Assembly (NCBI GenBank): GCA_037043455.1
Contig: JAWPHD010011478.1
Coordinates: forward strand, 19,520 to 83,519
Length of the DNA: 64,000 nucleotides
Direction: 5' to 3'
Origin: Cyrtodaria siliqua
Lineage: Eukaryota > Mollusca > Bivalvia > Adapedonta > Hiatellidae
Shown here in pieces: positions 13,401-25,400 of this stretch (position 1 is the stretch's first letter; each line of letters begins with the position of its first letter). The position numbers and the translations under genes are program-made. Below the pieces are notes generated by a model that saw nothing but the letters and a program-made list of their open reading frames with translations, was not told where the DNA came from and searched no databases.

Positions 13401-16400
13401 TGGCGACTTTCCAGCTTCCACTGGTGGAGGAAGACACTAGGTGCCCCTCTGGACAATTTTCAAGAGTCTGATGAAAGTCACTGGAGTGGTAGGAATATAG
13501 ACTATAGGGAATACCTTTTGATAGTGAGGAAGGTATAGGATATCGCAAAATATTTTCAAATTACATTGCGGACATAATAAAAGACTGAAAAATGGCATAA
13601 AGTGTATCATGTCACCATGACCTTGACCTTTCATCTACTTGACCCAAAATCAATAGACGTCATTGTTTCACCATGGGTTCTATTTGTGTAAAGTTTAAAG
13701 ATTATAGGTCTTATACTGGCCTGGAATTCACCAACCATTTTTTAAACTATTCTTAGACTTGAGCTCAAGTACTGAAAATTTGTTCACAAATATTTCCATG
13801 ACCTTCAAAGATAAACAATCGTAAGATTAGAAGTTGCTATTTATTAGTATTCATCATATTTATACATAGCAGCTTGTTATGAACGTTTATTCTGTGAACT
13901 TAAATAGAAATATATGTGACTGAAATTTGCATACTTGATTTTAAAGTCTAAGAATATTCTCAAGAATGGTTGGTGAATTCGAGGCCAGGGCTATACAATA
14001 TGATAACAAGAAATCCGCGTGCGGGACTTAAAAATAAAAGATAAATGATGCTTAAATGGAAGTTTGTAAAACATTTAATAATTAAAAACAATGGAGTTTA
14101 CTCTTTGCTGAAATGACATTTAAGTGCATTTGTTCAAACAAAATGCCATTCTATAAAAAAAATAATCATCTGCTCCAAAAAATAGGTCAAGGTCATAGAT
14201 AAAATCCATGCATCCAAACAAATGCACTACCCAAGACACATAGTCAAATAGCATATTTCGTCTCCCAAAGATTAAGCTATAAACTAGGTTTCAAGCATCT
14301 AGTGCATAATTATAGTTCATGAGAAAGTGATGTAAATGTAACAATTACAGTTATCTGCCCCTTGCTTGGAGGGTCAAGGTCACATCCACATTTGTTTTGT
14401 CATGTTGCGATGTACCACCCAAGATACAACTATAAACAAAGTTTGAAAGGTGTAGTGCATACAGTTTGCGAGAAATTGACCTCAATGCAAAAGTTGAAGG
14501 TAAAAAGTATTAAGTTATCTGCCCTTTGCTTGAAGGGTCAAGGGCATTTCCACATTTGCTTTTTCACGTTGCAATGTACCACCCAAGATACAACTATATG
14601 CAAAGTTTGAAAGGTCTAGTGCATACAGTTTGAGAAAAAGTGACAAACGCAAAAGTTGAACGTAAAAATTATGAAGTTATCTGCCCTTTGCTTGGAGGGT
14701 CAAGGTCACTTCCACATTTGTTTTGTCACTTTGCGATTTACCACCCAAGATACAACTATAAGCAAAGTTTGAAAGGTCTAGCTCATACAGTTTGTGAGAA
14801 AATGACCTAAACGCAAAACTTAAATGTTGATGCCTTCGTCTTCGCCGGAAAAAAGCAACAGCTATGTCTCTTTTTTTTCTTCGAAAAGGCAAGACAACAA
14901 GAGGCCCAAGAGGGCCTGTGGACGCTCTACTGGCTAATATGGCTCTTATGACATCAATGAAGCGAGTGACTATCGTCTTAAAGAGGCAAAATATAGCATT
15001 TTTAACTATATCAAGAGCAATAACTCCGTCATTACTGGTCCGATCTGGCTGTTTTTCCAAGTTAACCAGTAGAGATAATAAAAATTTCAAAAAAAAACTT
15101 AAAAAAAAATTTCAAAAAAAAAAAAAATCAAAAAAATAAAATAAAAAAAAAATAATAATAAAAAAAAATAAAATAAAAAAAAATAAAAAAATAAAAAAAG
15201 ATTTCAAAACAAAAATTAAAAAAAAAAATATGAAAAAAAAAAAGAAAATAAAAAAAGAAAATAAAAAAAGAAAGAAATTAAAAATTTAAAACAAGCATTG
15301 ATGTAAAAGTGTGACCCCCGGGGCGGGGCCAGATGTGACCCCAGGGTCAGCATTTGAACAAAATTGGTAAAGGACCATAAGCTTATAGCAACAGCAAAAT
15401 ATTAAACCTCTGGCTCTTGCAGTTTCAGAGAAGAAGATTTTTTAAGTAGTTCCCTTTACATGTCTATGTAAAACATGTGACCTTTGGGGCAGGACCAAAT
15501 GTGACCCCAGGATCACCATTGGAACAAACTTGGTAAAGGACCATAAGCTTATAATAATTGTACAATATCAAACCTCTGGCTCTTGTAGTTTCCGAGAAGA
15601 AGATTTAAAAAAAAAAAATCCTGTATAAGTCTATGTAAAACTGTGACCCTCGGGGACAAATTTGACCCCAGGGTCACCATTTGAACAAACTTAGTAGAAG
15701 ACCATAAGCTGATGCTACATGTAATACATGAGAGCTCTGTGCCTTGTGGTTTCAGAGAAGATTTTTTAAACTTTTTTCCTATATGTCTATACATTGTATA
15801 TGCAAAATATGCAAAACCTCAATATACAAACTTTGGACCCCCGAGGCACGGCCATTTTTGACCCCGGGGACTTTATTTGAACAAACTTGATAGTCTAGGC
15901 GTTGGTGATCATTTTAAAAGAAAAACTGTTGAAATCTGTCAAGTGGTTCTGGAGAAGATTTTTTAAGGTTTCGACCATATATGGTAATGGCAGCCATCTT
16001 GGATGTAGCGCTGACCTAATTTTAACAAATCTAAAAAGCATTCATCTAAGGATCATTCATTTGAAGTTTGGTCAAAATTGGCCAAGCGGTTTCTGACGAG
16101 AAGTCGTTTGAAGAATTCCCTATACATGTCTATGTAAAACATGTGACCCTTGGGGCGGGGCCAAATGTGACCCTAAGGTCACCATTTGAACAAACTTGGT
16201 AAAGGACCATAAGCTTATAGTAAATGCAAAATATCAAACCTCTGGCTGTTGTAGTTTCTGAGAAGAAGATTTTTTAAAAAAAATCCTATATAAGTCTATG
16301 TAAAACTGTGACCCCCGGGGCGGGGACAAATTTGACCCCAGGGTCACCATTTGAATAAACTTAGTAGAGGACCATAAGCTGATGCTACATGTAATACATG

Positions 16401-19400
16401 AGAGCTCTGTGCCTTGTGGTTTCAGAGAAGAAGATTTTTTAAAGTTGTTTCCTACATGTCTATATGAAAAACATGCAAAACCTCAATATACAAATTTTGG
16501 ACCCCCGGGGCACGGCCATTTTTGACCCCGGGGACTTTATTTGAACAATCTTGATAATCTAGGCGTTGGCGATCATTTTAAAAGAAAAACTGTTGAAATC
16601 TGTCCAGCGGTTCTGGAGAAGAAGATTTTTTAAGGTTTCGACCATATATGGTAATGGCAGCCATCTTGGATGTAGTGCTGACCTAATTTTAACAAATCTA
16701 AAAAGCATTCATCTAAGGATCATCCATGTGAAGTTTGGTCAAAATTAGCCAAGCGGTTTCTGAGGAGGTCGTTTGAAGAAAAGTTAACGGACGACGGACG
16801 ACGGACACCGGACGACGGAAGACGGACAACACACCATCCCATAAGCTCTGCTGGCCCTTGGCCAGTAGAGCTAAAAACTAGAACTATCAATGAAGGTGAT
16901 GAATACCCCTGCTTTTAAAATTCTATGTCAAACAAAGGGTCATAATTCTGTAATAAATTAGGCAATCAACAATGGGTAATGTAGAGGGACATAAGGTCAT
17001 CAGCTGTTATGTCTATACGAAGTTTGGGAACAACCCATTCAAAACTGTTTGAGGAATGCAATTAATAAAAATGTGTTACACAACTGGACAAAAATGCGTA
17101 ACACGACGGAACATTATGGACAACGTGATTCCTATATAGCCCCACTTCACTCTGTGAAAGCCGGGGTATAATAAAATAATAATCCACAAACAAAATTAAT
17201 ACCCATTCCAAGAATACTGTCAATACAGTTCAACTGTTCTGATTGAATACTTGTACACAATAATACAGCCATGTACAGAACTTTGACACCTAATTAGTCT
17301 TGGGTCCATAATAATGATATTTCATTACAAGGAAACTACCACTAAACATGAAATGCCAGTTTTTTTTTTATTAATTGATTTACAGATTTTTTTTCTAAAA
17401 GTTGAGGGTAGGAGGAGGGAAAAAAAATAAAAATAAAATTTAAGATGATGACCAAAAAATGCCATTTTAATATGTTACTGTAGTATTTCATACCTCGATG
17501 AAACACATAAAAATAACATTCAATTCTTAAATTTTTAACCAACGTTATTTCACAGTTTGAATTAGCACTTTCATACATCCAAAAATCATTGTTTTTGCTT
17601 CTTTTTTTTTTTAGCATTCCGTGTGGATGATTTTAAGGCTCTGTTGAAGCAGGAGAGGCAGATAGGTCTCACAATACTGAAAGTTTCTCTCAGTTGCCTG
17701 ACTTCATATTTTTTTTTTTAAAAGTTGAAATATTTTTTTTTTTTTTTTGGTTTCGGCAAAACTTGCAGTCTGCGGGTCCGGACCGTAAATCTAAAAATCA
17801 AAAAACTCTGGCCTAATATACCCAAATGATATGAGAGCAACCCTGTTACTTTCTGTACTACGTACTATACATGATAATATACCCAAATGATATGAGAGCA
17901 ACCCTGTTACTTTCTGTACTACGTACTATACATGATAATATACCCAAATGATATGAGAGCAACCCTGTTACTTTCTGTACTATGTACTATACATAATATA
18001 CCCAAATGATATGAGAGCAACCCTGTTACTTTCTGTACTACGTACTATACATGATGAGGCACCATAACCAACTCTTACCTCATAATACTGCAGCAACAAA
18101 CAAAACAACAGAACATGAAAATTGTTGTTACGTGTTTTAGAAAAGGTTATCCACCAAATTTAACAGGTTTACCAAAATGTCACCATAAAAGACTTTTGCA
18201 GGTTGTACAGAGTTTGATTCAAATGTCAGAGTTAAATACGAATGCCAGCCAACAGGAGTAAAAATTATTGATTGCTGTATGAATGATACCTAAATATTTA
18301 CTAAATATATATAATAAGTATTCTAAAGCTAAGTAAATCATATTCGACATCTAAATTTCGAGATAATTCAAAACTGACCACTACTTTGTTGTTAAAATAT
18401 GTTGAGTTTATATAAACTCATAGTGTCAAGAGTTCTAAAGTAACAGGACTGAAAAAAAATGTAGACTCAGCAGGGGGTCTAAATCAGGAGCAGCTGCAGG
18501 TGAAGCAGACTTTCTGCCTTGTCATCAAAAGCTTGTTTCTTTAATGAGATTCAGAGACCAGGGGCGTAGCTTGACTGAATATTATGTGTAGGCTGAGTTC
18601 CCCCGGAAAAAAAATTTCAGCTAGACTGTCGGAGGTGCGTTTTGGCGTATATTTCGTACCGGTGAATATGTCTATAAGAGCATCAATATCCTTACTTTTT
18701 ACCGTAAATTATATATCTTATAACTAAAAATATTTTTGGCATTTTTACTTTTTCGATTTCTCAGAAAAAAGTCTAGGCCGCGGCGTACACGGCCTATAGA
18801 AAGCTATGCCCCTGGAGACTATAATAACACTCTTATTAAAATGCTGATCTTATTTACAAAAACTCTGACACCATGTTCACTATTATACTATTTCCAACAA
18901 TTGTGGGATGTCCTATAATACAGATCGCAGAGCTACAGCTAAAGCTTTCTGATCAATTGCGTATTTACCCACACATTTTTTTTAATTGGATATGTCAGGC
19001 TTTTAATTGGTTATTTTTAAATCACACTATAATGATACACAAGACTAGTTCGAATGGATCATTTGCAGATTACGTTGTTGATACATATGCTTCTTATTTT
19101 AATTGGATTTGTTGGCATGTTTTATTGGTTATTTATGCAAACACACTGCTTATCCAGGGATCATTCTAGGACGCGATTTCTCACGCAAAAATTACCAAAA
19201 ACCGCATTAAAAATATGCAAATGGGAGAAAAAAATGCACCCGGTCCGGAAATCGGTATCCCGGATGCAAGCGTCCCCTCGATACTTTTACATGCGGTATC
19301 TAATAAGCGTTTGTGAGACATTGCTGAGCGTTTACGAAAATGGCACAGTAAACATTGTTTGATTTTATGCAAAAACGAGATGAAAATAATAACAATGGCA

Positions 19401-22400
19401 GCCAGGTGAATAGTAAAGAGCCAGAGCCATCAATTCCCAAAAAAAGTAAAGCCTCATTTCAACAGAAATGGCTCAGAAGCAACAACTGGCTTCGATTTGA
19501 CGAGGAAAATGACTAAATGTTTTGTGTTCATTGTAGAGGCTTTGGTTATCTAAACACTTTGTCCATATGATCGGTACAAACAATTTTAAAACAACCACTA
19601 TACAGCGGCATATAGTGTCTTCAGATCACAAAGCTGCAGTTTCCAATTTAAGAGAAATTCAGGGATTTGAGGAGGCTGTTCTTGCAGCTGATACCTGACC
19701 TGAGCCTGACCATGTTAAATACTTAATAGTTAAAAGTTTTAATTCAGTTCTAGGCAGTTGGTATTTGCAAGGATTTGTACAATAAGAAGGATTAGAAAAT
19801 AGGTCAAATTATATAGGGCGAAAAAGGAAGTCTCGCAAATTCTCGGACAGAAATCCCGAGATCGTGTCAGGTGACAGTCATCGTCTTCAACCGCCATTTT
19901 GGAAAATATTGAATACAACGCTGGGTAGATTAATGTCGATAAACAGCAAGATAACGCTTTATATAAGCAATTATCGAGTAAGTATTAGTTTAATATGATG
20001 TATTTTAATGAGGAAGTGTTTATTTTCCAAATGTTTGTCGTTGGTAGTGTAATTTTATGTTGATATTCTCCCGATTCTCGGCAGTGTGATGTTGGCGGGT
20101 GGGGTAATCGTATTTTTAGGAATATTGATATAAAATATGTTTTCCATTGAAGGAAATACATTTTTGATTATAAATGTATTCGTTATACGACTTGGTTATT
20201 AAAATTTAATAAATAACATACTGATATCGATACCATTCCGTATTTTTTTCTGATTTAAATTTCACTTTGAGTTTAAAACCAAAAAAAAAATATAGGATGT
20301 TACCGCCTTTTTAGTAGGAAGGCACAAAATCATGTTCTATTTTTAAAAAATACACATATTTGTGTTCTTATATAATTTTAATATTGCATGGTAACCTTTA
20401 TTTTGTACAAAGTATTTTTTTAATTTTTTTATCAGCTTTCAAATGGGCAGTATATTTCTTGTTGTTATAATTCACTTTGAAAATTTAGAAACATTAGTGT
20501 GTTACTGTCTATTTAATAGAAAGGCATAAAATCATGTTATTTTCTAAAAAAATACACATCTTTGTGTTCTTATATAGTTTTTATACTGCATGGTTAACTT
20601 GATTTCATACCAAGCATTATATAAAAAAAGAATTATAGATTTCAAATGGGCATATATTTCTTGTTATAATTCACTTTGAACTTTTTAAAGCAAAATTTAG
20701 AAACACTAGTGTGTTACTGCCTTTTTAATAGAAAGGCACACAATCATGTTATTTTCTAAAAAAATACACATATTTGTGTTCTTATATAATTTTTATACTG
20801 CGTGGTTAACTTTATTTTATACCAAGCATTATAAAAAAAAAGTATTTCAGCTTTCAAATGGGCATATATTTCTCGTTATAATTCACTTTGAACTTATAAA
20901 AAACTAAATTTAGAAACACTAGTGTGTTAGTGCCTTTTTAATAGAAAAGCATAAAATCATGTTAATCTTCTGAAAAATACACATATTTGTGTTCTTATAT
21001 AATTTTTATACTGCATGGTAACCTTTATTTCATCATACAAAGCATTATATTTTTTTCTTCAGCTTTCAAATTGGCAGATTATTTCTTCTAAGAAATAATT
21101 TAAAAAATCAAAAAAATACCATGTGTTATCGCCTTTTTAATATAAAGGAACACAATTATGTTCTTTTTAAATATATATATATATATATAATTATATAATA
21201 TATTTGTGTTCTTACATAGTTTTCATACTGCATGGTTGTCTTTTTATCAAGCAAAACATTATTTGTATATTCTTTTCACATTTCAATGGGACACAATATT
21301 TCTTTAAAAAAATAATTCTAAAATTACTACTACAATAAGTGGTACATGTTGAAAACTCACGACGGTGATACTAAATACAACGTAACACAGATTGCAAGCC
21401 ATGGGTATATATACTTAACACAAATAAAATAGAAACAAATCGTGACCACATGGCTGCAAACCTTTAATATTAATTATAACATTAATATTCAGTTTTAAAC
21501 CAATACTCTGCATTTAATCCCTTATAAAAGTAACACTTTATCTTAGTTTATTTTCAGCCGCTTCAAAAGGGGAAGGATACAGAGGAATTCAGGACCCACT
21601 CCATACTCTACTTTATACATTCCTATGCACGGGACTGCAAATTTGAACCATATTTTGAAATGTTTGGATTTTTTTTTGCACTGTATGTGTCATTTCTTGT
21701 TTATGTTAATTTAATTAAAACTCTTTTATTACCGTATGTTTTGAACTCTTTATTACCGTATGTTTTGTTTACATAACTCAAATAAAAAGCTATGAATTTC
21801 TGAATTTTGTCTTCTTGTTATTGTTTAGCTTGTGGAGCATCTATTTGAATAATTGCTTCAGGTATGGCAATCTACATGTAGTATGGGACAATACCGGATT
21901 TTAATGATCTAGTGTTGTTACCAGCGAAATATAAGACACCAGCTCAAATGAGCTGCATATATATAGCATGGATCTCAATACCCGGTTTTATGACATGGTG
22001 TTGTTATTAGCAAAAGATAAGGCGGCAACTTGCTTAACTATCTGCATATTCGGCATGTGTTTTATTGCACTACCAAATCAATATAGCATGGGTCTCAATA
22101 CCCAGTTTTATGACATTGTGTTTTGAGAAAAGATAAAGAACTTGCTCAAATAGGGTGCATATTCGGTATATATTTTATGACACTCACAGCAATAAGACAC
22201 TAGTGCCATAGGGCGAGCATAAATATATACTTAACATCATAGCAATAAAACACGAGTAAGTACCGCATTTTATGACATGCGGTAAGACTCTCAGTGGAGC
22301 TCACAATTCAAACGTCCGGGGAATGGGATGAGGATTGGGAGCTTTTGATAAAGTACGCACGCACAAACAAATTTAAAAAAAATGTATGTATGATTCGTGG

Positions 22401-25400
22401 CATGCATAGCATGGACAGTTTAGGAGTCGGCTTATTACTCATATCTACACCATTGTCACACAGTTCATCAGAGACCTCATTTTCACTTGCAGTAAACTTG
22501 CCTAATAAAGCTTCAAGATCCAGATCATCAAAATTAATAAAAATCTTCTTTTCCGTAAGACATGTTCATGTACGTAAAGATAATCAGAATGACATTACCA
22601 AATGGTAAATATGTACAAGAGATGCATGTTCACAGTTTGTTTTTTTAATAACGCATTGATTAAAATAACAGTTTAAGCAGCAAACTATAATTATGCATTC
22701 AAGTCTCGGGACATATCAAAAGAATCGGCCGACGCCGCGCTTTAAACTCGAAGAAAATAAAGCATAATTTCGCTAATTAATTACCATACATTTGCACAAA
22801 AAAGAAGCATTTTTTTTATTCAATTGGTCTAATTGCAATACGGTTAAAATCGTTACAAAAGAAGAAAACAAATATCAACCGACACCGCGTCACACAATGT
22901 TAGTTTTCATAGCGAAAACAATACAATTAATATTAATGATTTACGCCTGGTAATCCAAACACTTTAAGAATTATAAAACAAAATGTCCGATAATTATTGG
23001 TATTTAAAGTATTGTATTATTACAGCTAGTAAGTAATAGATAGAGTATGGTTTCATTGAGTTGGTTCATTTAAACATTGAGATGGGCGTAGCCCATCGAG
23101 GTGTTTAAATTAACCAACGAGATGAAACCATACTTGGTTTGTTTTGTAGCATGTCCATTTCAGCTCTATTTCAGTTATTCTAACTGTTATTCTCACAGTT
23201 ATTCTGACAGGTCTTATTTTCAATTAAACGATTTGCACCTGTGTCTGAACAAAGAGAATTGTCTGTGACCATGCTACAATTACATATTTAGAGCATAGGA
23301 TCGTCATCATTTTCGCGGTAATCAGAGTATCACCGTGTGTTTATACATTTTATTAACACCATTTTCGAACTAGTCTCCGTGTTCGTGACACAACCCTGAG
23401 CCATAATTCCCGATTGCTTTATGCAATTAGGGATTTTTCTATTGACTATGTAATTAACAAGCCGCCAGTTAAAAAGAAGCTATATATTTCTCACGTAATA
23501 TATGAGATAAACACAGCAGTAGCACCGAACTGGTTTTGTGTCGAAACGTACAGGTAAGATCGCCGCGTTAAAGCATTGATTAAAATAACAGTTTAAGTAG
23601 CAAACTATAATTATGCATTCATTCTTCATGGTCTTTTAACAAGTCGCGGGACATATCAAAAGGATCGGCCGACGCCGCGCTTTAAACTCGAAGAAAATAA
23701 AGGATAATTTCGCTAATTAATGACCATACATTTGCACAAACAAGATGCTTTTTTTAATTCAATTGGTCTAATTGCAATACAGTTAAAATCGTTACAAAAG
23801 AAGAAAACAAAATCAACCGACACCGCGTTACACAATGTTAGTTTTCCTAGCGAAAATAATACAATTAATATTATTGATTTACGCCTTGTAACCCAAACAC
23901 TTTAAGAATTATAAAACAAAATGTCCGATAATTATTGGTATTTAAAATATTTTATTATTACAGCAAGGAATAATTACTTATTTAGAGCATAGGATTCGTC
24001 ATCATTTTCGCGGTAATCGGAGTATCAACGTGTATTTATACATTTTATAAACACCATTTTCGAACTAGTCTCCGTGTTCGTGACACAACCCTGAGCCATA
24101 ATTCCCGAGTGCTTTATGCAATTAGGGTTTCTATTGACTATGTAATCAAGGATTTAACAAGCCGCCAGTTAAAAAGAAGCTGTATATTTCTCACGTAACA
24201 TATGAGATAAACACAGCAGTAGCACCGAACTGGTTTTGTGTCGAAACGTACAGGTTAGCTCGCCGCGTTATCGTTATCGATCGGACCCGTCTTATCGGAA
24301 AGACCCGCCTTATCGATAGACGCTGAAATCTCGTACTTTCTACGCGAGAGTCTACGAGATTTCATCATATTTTCTAATCCTTCTTATTGTACAAATCCTT
24401 GGTATTTGTAATATAAACTTAAGGTGTATACTCATCCGCTGTGGAAATTGGATGAATAAAATGTCACAAAAACCTGTTATAATACTTATTTATGCAACTT
24501 TTATTACAAGAATTAGCGTATTTTTTCACCATTTTGGGAATGGGTCCGTGACCGGTCAAATTGGGAAAAAACACGCATTTTTTCTCAAAATTGGAAAAAA
24601 ACAGGTGTTTTTTCTCAGAATTGGGAAAAAAAATTGTTTTTGTATTTTGTTCAATTTACACAGAAAAGCAGAAGAAACATCAGAAACCCTAGTAAAAAAC
24701 TTTATTAAGAAGATTATTCTAAATCATTTTACAATTTTGGGAAGAAAAATCTGGAATTGGGATTTTTTTTTTTTTTGCTCAAAATTGGGAAAAATGCTAT
24801 TTTTTGCCGATTGGGAACGGGTCCGGTAACGGACCCGTCCAAAGAAGGGGAAAAAACGCTGAGAATAGTTTACTAATCAGGGCTAGAAATTAACATTTTA
24901 AGTTTACTAGACCACCACCGGTCTAGTAATTGGGTAAAATCACTAGACCTGCTCAAAATTTACTAGCCCAATATAATATTTAACAGAAAATACTATTTTA
25001 ATTCAAGTTTCCGTTTCTTTATCCGAGTTTTACATTTATTGAAACTTTGGAAATATCAGGTTTTTAAAAGACCTGTTAGGTTAGACAGTGCTGTCACTAC
25101 ATAATCGATTTATATATATTTCTTATTTGAATAATTGTTGTTACTAGCCCATCAGGACTACCCAGACACAGACTTTGCTAGCCCGGCAGCATTTTTGCAA
25201 GCCTCGGGCTACAGGACTAGTGCTAATTTCGAGCCCTGCTAATTTGGGCTTTGGGGAAAAAATCTCGCCAAAATTTAAAATCTCATCCGTTTTTGGGCAA
25301 ATGGGAGCATTTCACTCATTCAAAATTTGATCTAGAATGATCCCTGCTTATCTATAGCTCTACACATTATCTTGAAATTTCCATTTTCATCAAATGACAA

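Larger units (their letters stand above)
19768..24401. mobile_element. 4.6-kb terminal-inverted-repeat element nested in the hAT-like element
   Basis: Perfect 33-bp inverted repeats at 19768-19800 and 24369-24401 begin CAAGGATTTGTACAATAAG. They are flanked by GTATTTG on both sides (19761-19767 and 24402-24408), or GGTATTTG if the shared G is counted. The interior holds divergent 205-220-bp repeats (20280-21330), a possible spliced non-coding segment, and a tandem duplication (22653-24270). No transposase domain recognised. 7-8-bp target duplication and CA termini would suit hAT or P superfamilies, but this is undecided. Confidence 0.75.
19156..25345 (+). mobile_element. hAT-like DNA transposon, 6.2 kb, disrupted by nested elements
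   Basis: The termini are inverted AGGGATCATTCTAG (14 identical bases), flanked by an 8-bp direct repeat GCTTATC(C/T) at 19148-19155 and 25346-25353, the duplication length expected for hAT. Near the left end (19440-19720) is a remnant of the transposase zinc-finger domain. A separate 4.6-kb element (19768-24401) is inserted just after it, and a hAT-type MITE (24878-25238) is inserted near the right end. No catalytic transposase domain survives. Located in AP3D1 intron 1. Confidence 0.72.

Noticed and set aside
14864..15139. Lysine-rich 91-codon frame
   Set aside because: Created by an A-rich tract in a Helitron-like element.
22294..22608. 104-codon plus-strand open frame
   Set aside because: No similarity; the minus strand there looks slightly more protein-like and is reported only as a weak remnant.
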